A DNA stretch of 64,000 bases from Roseivivax lentus. Lineage in GTDB: Bacteria; Pseudomonadota; Alphaproteobacteria; Rhodobacterales; Rhodobacteraceae. Position numbers and translations under genes: made by a program. Positions 8,144 to 16,236 of the stretch are shown here, in pieces. Each line of letters opens with the position of its first letter. The first letter of the stretch is position 1. The DNA is taken from assembly GCF_900156805.1 (NCBI RefSeq), contig NZ_FTOQ01000002.1, positions 310,001 through 374,000 of the forward strand, given 5' to 3'. Below the pieces are notes generated by a model, which worked only from the letters and a program-made list of their open reading frames with translations, did no database searches and was not told the origin of the DNA.

Positions 8144-8920
8144 TCACTCCGCCATGGTGGAGCTGAGGAAGCCTCGCAGCCGTTCCGATTTCGGAGCGCG
8201 GAACAGCGTCTCCGGCGGGCCCTCTTCTTCGATGAGGCCCTGATGCAGGAACACGACGTGTTTCGAGACGTCGCGTGCCATTTTCATGTCATGCGTGACG
8301 ATCAGCATGGTCCGGCCCTCCGAGGCCAGGTCCTTGATCACGCGCACGACTTCCTGCTCCAGTTCGGGATCCAGCGCGGATGTCGGCTCGTCGAACAGGA
8401 GCGCCTCGGGTTCCATGCAGAGCGCGCGCGCGATGGCCGCGCGCTGCTGCTGGCCGCCTGAAAGCTGTGCGGGATAATTGTCGGCCTTGTCGCCGATGCC
8501 GACCTTGTCGAGATAGCCGCGCGCGGCATGCTCCACCTCGGCGCGGTCGCGGCCGAGCACGGTCAGCGGCGCTTCCATGACGTTCTGCAGGATCGTCATG
8601 TGCGCCCAGAGATTGAATTGCTGGAACACCATCGACAGGTTCGTGCGGATGCGCAGCACCTGTTTGGGATCGGCGGGGCGGCGGTTATGGCCCGCGCCCT
8701 TCCAGCGCACCGGCTCGCCCTTGAACAGGATATCGCCCTGCTGGCTGTCCTCCAGAAGGTTGGCGCAGCGCAGAACCGTGGACTTGCCCGAGCCCGAGGA
8801 GCCGATCAGTGAGACCACGTCGCCACGATGGGCGCTGAAGCTCACGCCCTTGATGACCTCGAGCGCGCCATAGGCCTTGTGCAGATCGCGGATGTCGAGA
8901 ACGGGCGTTTCGCTGGTCAA
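8144..8920 (-). CDS. Polar amino acid ABC transporter ATPase (HisP/GlnQ type)
   Basis: 258 residues with a complete ABC ATPase set: Walker A GSSGSGKST (about 36-44), Q-loop in MVFQQFNLW (about 97-105), signature LSGGQQQR (about 155-162), Walker B ALLFDEPTSALD (about 174-185) and switch His in VTHDM (about 209-213). This is the PAAT/GlnQ subfamily that powers amino acid import. It is the first gene of the operon, 52 bp before the binding-protein gene. The upstream 130 bp carry paired TTGCAA sites that may control the whole operon. Confidence 0.92.
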   Translation of the reverse strand: MTSETPVLDIRDLHKAYGALEVIKGVSFSAHRGDVVSLIGSSGSGKSTVLRCANLLEDSQQGDILFKGEPVRWKGAGHNRRPADPKQVLRIRTNLSMVFQQFNLWAHMTILQNVMEAPLTVLGRDRAEVEHAARGYLDKVGIGDKADNYPAQLSGGQQQRAAIARALCMEPEALLFDEPTSALDPELEQEVVRVIKDLASEGRTMLIVTHDMKMARDVSKHVVFLHQGLIEEEGPPETLFRAPKSERLRGFLSSTMAE

Positions 8921-8973
8921 GGTGAACTCTCACTGGCAAACGGCACGGGGCCGACACCCAAAGATGAGAGGAT

Positions 8974-8990
8974 TTGCAAAGATATTGCAA
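8974..8990. promoter_or_regulatory. Paired TTGCAA palindromes upstream of the transporter operon
   Basis: TTGCAA at 8974-8979 and again at 8985-8990, each its own reverse complement and centred 11 bases (one helical turn) apart, about 54 bp upstream of the ATPase start. The spacing suits an operator for a dimeric regulator. The regulator is not identified and no core promoter could be fixed with confidence. Confidence 0.35.
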
Positions 8991-9052
8991 TGCGAAAGCC
9001 CGATTTACGTCCGCTTCCGGCCCTGATGACCCGTGGTCAGCCGCAGATCCGG

Positions 9053-9496
9053 TCAGCCATCGCGCGCAGCGACGCGCTGTCGCGCGCGGGCGCTGTCCTG
9101 GTCGGTGACGCCCAGAAAGTTCGTCACGAGGCGCAGAAGCGAATCCTCCGCCGGGTCCCGGTCGCCATCGGCCAGTGCCACGGACCACAGCGCCTCGATC
9201 ACCGCGATGCGATGTTCGTAGGCCACCGCATCCTTGATCGCGCGGGTGAAGCGCACGGTATCGGGGGCCTCGGCCTCCAGCGCCTCGGCCTCGCGGCGCA
9301 GGTCGGTCGCGGCGGCGTCGCTCAGGTCGTAGCGGGTGGCGAGAATGCGGTCGATGCGCGCCAGCTCGTTCTGGTCGGCATGGCCGTCGGCCCGCGCCAC
9401 CCGCACCAGAAGCGCGGAAAGCGCAAGGCGGGCATCGTCATCGGGCAATCGTGTCGGGCCGGGCGCCGTGAGGCGGTCTAGGAAATCCTTGAACAT
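9053..9496 (-). CDS. TerB-like protein (tellurite resistance TerB fold)
   Basis: 147 residues, predicted soluble and helical. The ALSALLVRVARADGHADQNELARIDRILATRYDL segment and the later VIEALWSVALADGDRDPAEDSLLRLVTNFLGV repeat the TerB pattern: two four-helix halves, each with an ARADG or ALADGD acidic turn that binds metal in TerB. The family is widespread in Rhodobacterales as a lone gene and is not by itself evidence of tellurite resistance. It lies 38 bp after a second TerB-like gene on the same strand. Function is unknown; no other ter genes are in the window. Confidence 0.7.
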   Translation of the reverse strand: MFKDFLDRLTAPGPTRLPDDDARLALSALLVRVARADGHADQNELARIDRILATRYDLSDAAATDLRREAEALEAEAPDTVRFTRAIKDAVAYEHRIAVIEALWSVALADGDRDPAEDSLLRLVTNFLGVTDQDSARARQRVAARDG

Positions 9497-9534
9497 GCAA
9501 CGCAGATAATCGCCTTCGCCGCGCTGTCAAAGCC

Positions 9535-9951
9535 TCAGCTGACGTGCAGGTCGCCCTTACGCTGTCGGCGCAGTCCGAAACGGGCGGACAGGGTGCGTTC
9601 CAGCCGGGTGGCGTCGGGATGCCGCCCGCGCAGTTCGGCATTCATGCAATCGGCCAGCGACCGGCGCTCATCCTCGGGGACATGGCTCATCACCAGCCGG
9701 GCCAGTTCCTCGCCCGAGCGGACGGCACGGGCCAGCGCCTCGCAGGAGGCCCGCATCTCGGACGCCTCGGTCCGGGTCAGATCGAAGCGCCGCGCGAGGA
9801 TGCGGTCGAGCTCGGTCGGGCCGATCAGGGCGTCGGGAAGGTCGCGTTCGGCGGCGTGCACGGCCAGGGTGGCCAGGGCCATCGGCGTGTCGGCGGGGTC
9901 GAGCCAGCCGGCATGGGGCGCGTTGATCCACATGAGCAGACGTTTGGACAT
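9535..9951 (-). CDS. Diverged TerB-like protein
   Basis: 138 residues from ATG 9951, chosen because GGAGG lies 6 bases upstream; an upstream in-frame start would add 16 residues that look non-coding. It resembles the next gene in length and layout: PMALATLAVHAAERDLPDALIGPTELDRILARRFDLTRTEASEM aligns with the first TerB half of the neighbour, including the DRILA-RFDL block. The acidic DG turns are degraded (HAAERDLPD), so metal binding may be lost. It probably arose by duplication of its neighbour. The role is unknown. Confidence 0.6.
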   Translation of the reverse strand: MSKRLLMWINAPHAGWLDPADTPMALATLAVHAAERDLPDALIGPTELDRILARRFDLTRTEASEMRASCEALARAVRSGEELARLVMSHVPEDERRSLADCMNAELRGRHPDATRLERTLSARFGLRRQRKGDLHVS

Positions 9952-10090
9952 TCCGGCCCTCCCGGCCTGTGCCCGGCCATCTGGTCGCGGGGCGATCACG
10001 CAAAGACCCGCGCCGTGGCACGTCTCCGCGTTTTAGAGTGTCCGAGGGCGGGGCGCTTGTCTACAAAGTTTACGCAAGCACGTCTTTGCG

Positions 10091-10855
10091 TCAATCGCCG
10101 CCGATCAGGGCCGACAGGTCGCGAGCGGCCTCGGCAAGCCCCCAGGGCGGGGAAACCACGAACATCCCCGAGCCGGTCATGCCATGGCCCTCGCGCGCGG
10201 GCGGAAAGCGCAGCTCGGACGTCAGCGCGTCCGGGAAACGCTCCTGCAGCGCCGCCAGCATCGGGCGATGGCGCGCGTCGCGCAGGATCGGATACCACAA
10301 GACGAGGATGCCGACGTTCCACGCCCGCGCGAGCTTGGTGAAATGCTGCGGGATCGCGGCGTAATCCGCCTTCACCTCGTAGGAGGGATCGCAGAGCAGA
10401 AGCCCCCGGCGCGGCTCGGGCGGCACGAGGCTGTGGGCCAGCGCGAAACCGTCCTGCCGGTAGGTCTGCGCGCGGGTGACGCTGCGGGTGAGGGCGGCGT
10501 ATTCGCCCGGATGCAGCTCGGCGAGATGCAGGCTGTCGCTGCCCCGCAGCAGCGCCTCGGCGATGAGCGGCGAGCCGGGATAGGCGCGGGGGCCGTGGGC
10601 GGCGCGCACGGCACCGAGCGCGCGGGTCAGGGGATGGCCTTCGGGCAGGGCGATCCGGTCCACGCCCGCCGCCGCCTCGCCGGTCTTTTGCGCCTCGGCG
10701 CTGTCGAGATCGTAGAGGCCGCGGCCCGCATGGGTCTCGATATAGCTCAGCGGCTTGTCCTTCCGCGTCAGGTAGTCGAGCATCCAGGCCAGGAGCCCGT
10801 GCTTGTGCAGATCGGCGGCGTTGCCCGCGTGATAGGCGTGTTGATAGGACAGCAT
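10091..10855 (-). CDS. rlmJ: RlmJ, 23S rRNA A2030 N6-methyltransferase
   Basis: 254 residues. The N-terminus MLSYQHAYHAGNAADLHKHGLL is diagnostic of RlmJ, which methylates N6 of A2030 in 23S rRNA with S-adenosylmethionine. THAGRGLYDL (about 42-51) is the SAM-binding loop. The catalytic motif reads LLLCDPSYEVKADY near 164-177, a DPSY variant of the more usual DPPY. Length is slightly short of E. coli RlmJ (about 280). It is flanked by cutA, 9 bp away on the 5' side, in the same orientation. Confidence 0.92.
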   Translation of the reverse strand: MLSYQHAYHAGNAADLHKHGLLAWMLDYLTRKDKPLSYIETHAGRGLYDLDSAEAQKTGEAAAGVDRIALPEGHPLTRALGAVRAAHGPRAYPGSPLIAEALLRGSDSLHLAELHPGEYAALTRSVTRAQTYRQDGFALAHSLVPPEPRRGLLLCDPSYEVKADYAAIPQHFTKLARAWNVGILVLWYPILRDARHRPMLAALQERFPDALTSELRFPPAREGHGMTGSGMFVVSPPWGLAEAARDLSALIGGD

Positions 10856-10864
10856 GCCCGCGCT

Positions 10865-11185
10865 TTACCCCGCAGCACAGCTCTCATCCACCCATTTCAG
10901 GAAGCTTTCGCTGCCCCGCTCCACCGGCAGCGCCCAGAGCGCCGGTTCGTCATAGGGGTGCGCGGCGAGGATGAGTGCTGCGAGCGCGTCGTAGCCCCGG
11001 GCGGGCACCTTGAAGAGCAAGCGGAATTCCCGGTCCTCCTGCACCGCGCCCTCCCAGAGATAGACCGAGGCGATCTCCTCGATCTGCACGCAGGCGGCGC
11101 GGCCGTCGGTCACGGCCCGGCGGGCGAGGGCCTCGGCCCCGTCGCGGCTGTCGATCGTGGTGAAAACGTTGAGGATCTCGGTCAT
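10865..11185 (-). CDS. cutA: CutA divalent-cation tolerance protein
   Basis: 106 residues from ATG 11185, whose ATGA overlaps the stop of the upstream gene; a GGAGG-like GGGAGG lies about 7 bases before the start. The CutA1 pattern is clear: an ACVQIEEIASVYLWEGAVQEDREFRLLFK block (the AACVNI.P.I.S.Y.W.G family signature) and the closing HPYDEPALWALPVERGSESFLKWV. CutA forms very stable trimers and has been linked to copper tolerance, although its biochemical role is unsettled. It sits far from the bufferin copper operon (about 12 kb). Confidence 0.93.
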   Translation of the reverse strand: MTEILNVFTTIDSRDGAEALARRAVTDGRAACVQIEEIASVYLWEGAVQEDREFRLLFKVPARGYDALAALILAAHPYDEPALWALPVERGSESFLKWVDESCAAG

Positions 11186-11817
11186 CGGCGGGCCTCCCAT
11201 CTGAGATAGAGTTCGAGGGCTGCGAGGAAGGGCAGATAGAAGCCCACGAACATCAGCTGATCGAAGAGCCCGGTGAATGCTTCGTTCGAGGCCAGCCCGT
11301 CCGTCGCCCAGTACCACAGCCCGTAGAGCAGCCGGTAGAGGAACGAGCCCACCGCGAGCACCGTGAGCCTGAGCGCCCAGGCGCGGTGGCGCAGGGTGGC
11401 CTTGTCGATGGCGTGATAGACGGTGTTGGCCGCGGCAACGAGCAGCAGCACGCCGTAAAGCGCAAAGCCCGCCGACATGAGCGGGCCGCCGATGGTGCCG
11501 CGGAGCGCGATGTAGATCAGGCCGGTGAGGCCGGTCAGCGCGGCGGCGGTCAGGAGCGTGTAGCCGAGCCTGCGATGGAGCTGCGGGTATCTGGCGCGAA
11601 GGCTCGGGATGAGTTGCAGCGGGGCGAGCGCGGTGATGAGCGCACCCGCGATCATGTGGGTGAAGATGGCGAGGTTCGGCCCGGGCGTGGTGTAGAGCCG
11701 CGTTTCGGCGGCGAGGTCGGAGGTGAGCCCGCGCAGCCCGAAGGCCGCCGAATAGAGCGCGAAGGGCGCGGCGATCAGGACGAGAAGCAGGGCTGTGACG
11801 GTGATCGGGCGGGGCAT
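11182..11817 (-). CDS. DUF2306 integral membrane protein
   Basis: 211 residues from ATG 11817. There are about six to seven hydrophobic segments: ITVTALLLVLIAAPFALYSAAF, IFTHMIAGALITALAPLQLI, LGYTLLTAAALTGLTGLIYIAL, LMSAGFALYGVLLLVAAANTVYHAI, then two more near the C-terminus. The H-M-x-x-G-x-L-x-x-x-L-x-P-x-Q-L and R-x-L-H-R-x-L-G-Y stretches, plus the later AIDKATLRHRAWALR, fit the DUF2306 family. Conserved histidines could bind haem or metal, as in distant cytochrome b-like families, but function is unknown. It is translationally coupled to cutA. Confidence 0.75.
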   Translation of the reverse strand: MPRPITVTALLLVLIAAPFALYSAAFGLRGLTSDLAAETRLYTTPGPNLAIFTHMIAGALITALAPLQLIPSLRARYPQLHRRLGYTLLTAAALTGLTGLIYIALRGTIGGPLMSAGFALYGVLLLVAAANTVYHAIDKATLRHRAWALRLTVLAVGSFLYRLLYGLWYWATDGLASNEAFTGLFDQLMFVGFYLPFLAALELYLRWEARR

Positions 11818-11917
11818 GGCGGGGGATATGGGGCGGGGTGGTGGGGTGTCACCCACCCTACAGCGGGTTGGCGGAATGTCATCCTCGGGCAAAGCGCGCC
11901 GCCGTCCGCATGGGGGT

Positions 11918-12003
11918 CGTCATCCTCGGGCTCGACCCGAGGATCTCCGGTCACTTGACGCGCGAGGAGGGGAAAGGTCCTCGGGTCAAGCCCGAGGATG
12001 ACG
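11918..12003. repeat. Double palindromic repeat (ATCCTCGGG..CCCGAGGAT units)
   Basis: Two hairpins form an inverted pair. The left (11922-11944) has a 9-bp stem ATCCTCGGG / CCCGAGGAT with loop CTCGA. The right (11979-11998) has an 8-bp stem with loop TCAAG, and its last 12 bases mirror the left start, including GTCATCC. A 13-base fragment of the same unit occurs at 11878-11890. This is a REP-like intergenic palindrome of the kind scattered through many alphaproteobacterial genomes. It sits in the gap between the DUF2306 gene and the AT-rich gene. Confidence 0.75.
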
Positions 12004-12276
12004 TCTCATCGCGCGCAACGCTGGGGGTGCCGGGTCTGCGCCGGACCGGGGGGCTGGCGCTGCTCGGGTCGTGGTGGGCGCTTTATGGCTGTGGTGTCAT
12101 TGCTCTGGTCGAGCGGGGCGCTGGCTGAGAGGATGCGCCAGACCGGCGGGACCGGGTCATGCCAGAGGCATGCTTCCAGCTTGGCGCAGTTCCGGCGCCT
12201 TTGGTTTTATTCGATGCTGCCAAAATAGCTCCACATTTCAACGCTTTAAATAGCTTGCTGACTGAGACTCTTCAAA
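12004..12276. other. Gene-free stretch with an abrupt GC change
   Basis: From about 12004 to 12205 the DNA is GC-rich like the rest of the window and holds short reading frames with no binding sites or recognisable products. After about 12205 it becomes visibly AT-rich and stays so through the neighbouring gene. No direct repeat, tRNA or integrase gene marks the border. It may be the downstream flank of an insertion. Confidence 0.45.
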
Positions 12277-13257
12277 TCAATCGGGAATATATAATTCTTT
12301 CTCATTTTTCGTGTGAGTTTTTCCAGATTTATATATTCCAGTGGAGATATATCGATAATGAGCGTTGTTAAGTTGAGACCAGCGGCTTCTCTTTAGGTGA
12401 GTATTTTGGCATCTGCGCCTTGATATATATAAAGCTGAACCCTGGTCATTCTCGCGGATTGCGTAGGCATGATCTGAAGGCCTGCCAGTGATCGTTTCAA
12501 GTCTGGCATGACTTTTTTCTATCTCGACTGATGCTTTCTCCATAAGGCTTTCTGTGTTTCGCCTTACTTCTGAGTGCGCTGTATACATGCAGCTAATATA
12601 TCTTCTCACAAGTATCTTGAGGTCTATTTTTTCAAATCCTTGCTCTTCAATCTCGCGTATTATTTTTTTGTTTATCTTTTTACTGTTAGTAATCTTTTCG
12701 GCTCTTAAGTACGGACTCAGCGAGTTTCTTTGGCGCTTCGGGTCCGCCTCTGTTATGCGGGTCGAACCGGACTCAATTCGATATCCGACAGAATATCCTG
12801 ATAACGGCATGGAGTCATGGGCAGCAAAGTTTCGCAGTGCATCAGCCAGTCTATATTCGAAGAAACTGTCGAACTTGTTTGAGAATATACTTTTGAATTC
12901 AACAAGCACCTCCTTACTATTGGGAAGAAGTTTTGCAAGTCGATAAACCCGCTCCTCGTAACTCTTTGCTGCCATTAAGACAGAAAAAACTCTGAGGCTA
13001 ATTCGCGACCGGCCTTCCGAAAATGCGTTTTCATGATCGTCTAGTGAAGATATATCAGAGAAAAAGTGCTCAAGAGACAGGCTAAATAAATCAGTTTCAA
13101 ACTCCAAGAAAGATTTAGCTAGAACATCAAAGCTGTCTTCAATCTGCTCACAGAAAGCTATCCATGATACACAAGATTCTAATACACTAAATTCTTCTTC
13201 GCCAATATCATTTTTTGTATAACCTCGTATAAGCAGCGATTCGACAAGTTTTGGCAT
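12277..13257 (-). CDS. AT-rich hypothetical protein with HEPN-like RxxxxH motif
   Basis: 326 residues, mostly charged and helical, with no signal peptide or membrane span. I do not recognise an assigned family. Residues 136-152 (RLADALRNFAAHDSMPL) contain R142-x4-H147 in a helix, the pattern of HEPN domains, many of which are RNases or nucleotidyl-transfer partners in toxin-antitoxin and defence systems; the two-HEPN or antitoxin partner is not seen. The gene is strikingly AT-rich (many AAA, AGA, ATA and TTT codons) against GC-rich neighbours, so recent transfer is likely. Its ATG directly follows the pyrG stop (TGAATG), and GAGG near the pyrG end can serve as binding site, so it should be co-transcribed and translationally coupled with pyrG. 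A role in defence is inference. Confidence 0.65.
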   Translation of the reverse strand: MPKLVESLLIRGYTKNDIGEEEFSVLESCVSWIAFCEQIEDSFDVLAKSFLEFETDLFSLSLEHFFSDISSLDDHENAFSEGRSRISLRVFSVLMAAKSYEERVYRLAKLLPNSKEVLVEFKSIFSNKFDSFFEYRLADALRNFAAHDSMPLSGYSVGYRIESGSTRITEADPKRQRNSLSPYLRAEKITNSKKINKKIIREIEEQGFEKIDLKILVRRYISCMYTAHSEVRRNTESLMEKASVEIEKSHARLETITGRPSDHAYAIRENDQGSALYISRRRCQNTHLKRSRWSQLNNAHYRYISTGIYKSGKTHTKNEKELYIPD

Positions 13258-14901
13258 TCAAACCAACCTCGACACATCCTTAGCCGCCCGCACAAAATCC
13301 TTGAACAAGGGATGCGGATCGAACGGCTTCGATTTCAGCTCCGGGTGGAATTGCACGCCGATGAACCACGGATGGTCGGACCATTCCACGATCTCCGGCA
13401 GCCGCCCGTCCGGGGACATGCCCGAGAAGCAGAGCCCCGCCTTCTCCAGCGCCTCCTTGTAGGTGATGTCGACCTCATAGCGGTGGCGGTGGCGCTCGTC
13501 GATGGTCAAGGTCCCGTAGGCCTCGGCCACGCGGCTGCCCGGCGTCAGCACCGCGTCATAAGCGCCGAGGCGCATCGTGCCGCCCTTGTCGTCGTCGGGG
13601 CGGCGGTTGACCTTCTCGTTGCCCTGCACCCATTCCTTGAGGTGATAGACCACCGGCTCGAAGCGCTTCTTGCCGGCCTCGTGGTCGAATTCCTCGGAGC
13701 CCGCGCGCTTGACCCCGGCCACGTTCCGCGCGGCCTCGATCACCGCCATCTGCATGCCGAGGCAGATGCCCAGATAGGGCACCTTGTGTTCGCGGGCGAA
13801 TTGCGCGGCCTTGATCTTGCCTTCCGTGCCGCGCTCTCCGAAGCCGCCGGGCACGAGGATCGCGTGGAAGCCTTCGAGATGCGGTGCGGGGTCCTCGCGT
13901 TCGAAGATCTCCGCATCGACCCAGTCGACGTTGACCTTCACCCGATTCCAGAGCCCGCCATGGGTGAGCGCCTCGGCGATGGATTTGTAGGCGTCCTCGA
14001 GCTGGGTGTATTTGCCGACGATGGCGATATTCACCTCGCCTTCCGGATTGGCGATGCGGTCGGCCACGTCCTCCCAGACCGAGAGGTTCGGCTTCGGCGC
14101 GGGGGTGATCTGGAAGGCGTCGAGCACCGCCTGATCGAGCCCTTCGTAATGGTAGGCGAGCGGGGCCTCGTAGATCGACTTGAGGTCCTGCGCGGCGATC
14201 ACCGCGTCCGGGCGCACGTTGCAGAACAGCGCGAGCTTCTCGCGTTCCTTCTGCGGGATCGGGCCTTCGGAGCGGCAGACGAGGATATCCGGCGCAAGGC
14301 CGATGGAGCGCAATTCCTTGACCGAGTGCTGGGTGGGCTTGGTCTTCAGCTCACCTGAGGCCTTGATGAAGGGCAGCAGCGTGAGGTGCATGAAGATGCA
14401 CTGGCCGCGGGGTTTTTCCTGGCTGAACTGGCGGATCGCCTCGAAGAAGGGCAGGCCCTCGATATCGCCCACCGTGCCGCCGATCTCGCAGAGCATGAAA
14501 TCGACCTCGTCCTCGCCGATCGAGATGAAGTCCTTGATCTCGTTGGTGACGTGCGGAATGACCTGGATCGTCTTGCCGAGGTAATCGCCGCGGCGCTCCT
14601 TCTCGAGCACGTTCATGTAGATGCGGCCCGAGGAGATCGAGTCGGTCTTGCGCGCGGGCACCCCGGTGAAGCGTTCGTAATGCCCCAGGTCGAGATCGGT
14701 CTCGGCCCCGTCATCGGTGACGAAGACCTCGCCATGCTCGAAGGGCGACATCGTGCCCGGATCGACGTTGAGATAGGGGTCGAGCTTGCGCAGGCGGACC
14801 GAGAAGCCGCGCGCCTGCAGAAGGGCGCCAAGCGCGGCGGAGGCCAGCCCCTTGCCCAGAGAAGACACAACACCGCCCGTGATAAAGATAAAGCGTGCCA
14901 T
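13258..14901 (-). CDS. pyrG: CTP synthase
   Basis: 547 residues, the normal length. It makes CTP from UTP, ATP and glutamine. The N-terminal synthetase domain starts [32 protein letters not shown] (P-loop [10 protein letters not shown]) and has [21 protein letters not shown]. The C-terminal glutamine amidotransferase has nucleophile motif YLGICLGMQ (Cys about 381) and the closing [18 protein letters not shown] with His and Glu. It is intact up to its stop codon, immediately after which the AT-rich gene begins. It lies downstream of secG on the same strand, as in related genomes. Confidence 0.97.
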   Translation of the reverse strand: MARFIFITGGVVSSLGKGLASAALGALLQARGFSVRLRKLDPYLNVDPGTMSPFEHGEVFVTDDGAETDLDLGHYERFTGVPARKTDSISSGRIYMNVLEKERRGDYLGKTIQVIPHVTNEIKDFISIGEDEVDFMLCEIGGTVGDIEGLPFFEAIRQFSQEKPRGQCIFMHLTLLPFIKASGELKTKPTQHSVKELRSIGLAPDILVCRSEGPIPQKEREKLALFCNVRPDAVIAAQDLKSIYEAPLAYHYEGLDQAVLDAFQITPAPKPNLSVWEDVADRIANPEGEVNIAIVGKYTQLEDAYKSIAEALTHGGLWNRVKVNVDWVDAEIFEREDPAPHLEGFHAILVPGGFGERGTEGKIKAAQFAREHKVPYLGICLGMQMAVIEAARNVAGVKRAGSEEFDHEAGKKRFEPVVYHLKEWVQGNEKVNRRPDDDKGGTMRLGAYDAVLTPGSRVAEAYGTLTIDERHRHRYEVDITYKEALEKAGLCFSGMSPDGRLPEIVEWSDHPWFIGVQFHPELKSKPFDPHPLFKDFVRAAKDVSRLV

Positions 14902-15098
14902 ATGGCGCGAACCCCGTGATTTGCCTCAATACAGTCGAGCGATGAAGGGCGGATCGCGCCCCACCCACGGCCCGCTCGGACCGCAGCATCACGGGATTTG
15001 GATCGTAGGGGATTCGCATGAACATGGCAAGCCAACCGCAAGATGCTGTTGCGGGGCTCTGCGTATCCGCAAAGGGTGGTGGGCCGGCCGGCCCCGAA

Positions 15099-15479
15099 TT
15101 ATTCGGCTTGCGGGATCAGCGGACCGTCGCCGGTATCGCCCGCGGAGGGCGGCGGCAGAAGTCCGTCCGTGTCGAGCCCCGGCACCCCGGTGCCATCGTC
15201 GTCCGTGGCCGCCCCCGGCACGCCCAGCCGGTCGAGCACCGAGCCCGTGGCCGAGTTCTGCGCGGCGAAGATCGTCAGCGTCAGCGATGTCGCGATGAAG
15301 GCCGCGGCGAGCCCCCAGGTCAGCTTGCCGAGCGCCGTACCGGCCGAGCGTGCGGACATCGCACCGCCCCCGCCGCCCGAGCCCATGCCCAGCCCGCCCC
15401 CTTCGGAGCGCTGCAGGAGCACGACGCCGATAAGCGCGAGTGCGAGGAGAAGATGCACGATCAGGATGACGTTCTGCAT
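15099..15479 (-). CDS. secG: SecG, protein-export membrane subunit
   Basis: 126 residues from ATG 15479. SecG supports SecYE protein translocation. Two transmembrane helices are visible: VILIVHLLLALALIGVVLLQ and LTWGLAAAFIATSLTLTIF, with the conserved QRSEGGGLGMGSGGGG loop between them. The C-terminal tail beyond residue 85 is long and rich in Gly, Asp and Pro, as often in alphaproteobacteria. It is followed after 197 bp by pyrG and divergent from the cupin gene across 166 bp. Confidence 0.93.
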   Translation of the reverse strand: MQNVILIVHLLLALALIGVVLLQRSEGGGLGMGSGGGGGAMSARSAGTALGKLTWGLAAAFIATSLTLTIFAAQNSATGSVLDRLGVPGAATDDDGTGVPGLDTDGLLPPPSAGDTGDGPLIPQAE

Positions 15480-15645
15480 GTCGGTCCGCTTGTGGCTGGG
15501 CTGCGATCCGTTGCGAGATAGGGGATTTGCGCGGCGCCCGCAACCCGGCGCGCTTGCCTTGCGCGGGGTTTGTCGTGTCTCCTCGCGGCAGGGGCGCCCG
15601 CGACCGGCCGCCGCCCGTCCCGCGCCGTCCGAAAGGAGCCCGACC

Positions 15646-16134
15646 ATGACCGAGAAGCCTGTGCATCTGCCTGCCGCCGAGATCGCCGCCATGGCGGGGC
15701 TGCAGAAGACCCATTTCCTGAACCCGCGCGCGCGGCGACTGAACAAGTCGCTGGGCGATGCCTGCGGGTTGACGGGGCTTGGCGTGCACCTGATCGAAGT
15801 GGCGCCGGGGGATCTCAGCACCGAATATCACCGCCATTACGTCGAGGACGAATGCGTCTATGTCCTCGAGGGGACAGGCATGGCGCGTCATGGCGAGACG
15901 CGGCAGGCCATCGGGCCCGGCGATTTCCTGGGCTATGCCGCGGGCGGCCTCGCGCATGACATCGAGAATACCGGCACAAGCGTGCTGCGGATGCTGGTGA
16001 TCGGGCAGCGGCTCGACCACGACGTGGGCGATTATCCCGAACAGGGAAAGCGCATCTTCCGCAACGCGGGCCTGCCCTGGGCGGTGGCGGATCTGGACAG
16101 GCTGGATTTCCCGCAGGCGGGCGCGAAAAAGTAG
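15646..16134 (+). CDS. Cupin-domain protein
   Basis: 162 residues from ATG 15646, with GAAAGGAG about 8 bases upstream. One double-stranded beta-helix (cupin_2) domain spans about residues 50-120: EYHRHYVEDECVYVLEGTG supplies the H-x-H-x(3,4)-E metal ligands, and PGDFLGYAAGGLAHDIENTG supplies the second motif with its His. The rest is a helical N-terminus (MAGLQKTHFLNPRARRLNKSLGD) and a C-terminal tail. Related proteins are annotated only as cupins; metal binding is likely and the substrate unknown. A small hairpin with TTTT follows the gene. Confidence 0.78.
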   Translation: MTEKPVHLPAAEIAAMAGLQKTHFLNPRARRLNKSLGDACGLTGLGVHLIEVAPGDLSTEYHRHYVEDECVYVLEGTGMARHGETRQAIGPGDFLGYAAGGLAHDIENTGTSVLRMLVIGQRLDHDVGDYPEQGKRIFRNAGLPWAVADLDRLDFPQAGAKK

Positions 16135-16150
16135 GGCGGGCGCGGTCATC

Positions 16151-16168
16151 GCGCCTTTCGGCGCTTTT
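16151..16168 (+). terminator. Short intrinsic-type terminator after the cupin gene
   Basis: GCGCC / GGCGC stem of 5 bp with a 4-base loop TTTC, followed by TTTT, 16 bases after the cupin stop and before purA. The stem is short, so the strength is uncertain. Confidence 0.4.
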
Positions 16169-16236
16169 CCCGGTTTCCCCCCGCGCGCCCGCCCGATAAG
16201 AGGACACCGTTTGAACTGCCGGGGCGAGGGATCGAA

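Noticed and set aside
9053-9951. Tellurite resistance operon
   Set aside because: Only TerB-like proteins are present; no terA, terC, terD or terE.
11998-12228. Plus-strand frame of 76 codons beside the palindromic repeat
   Set aside because: No binding site or family; its start overlaps the repeat and its end crosses the GC border.
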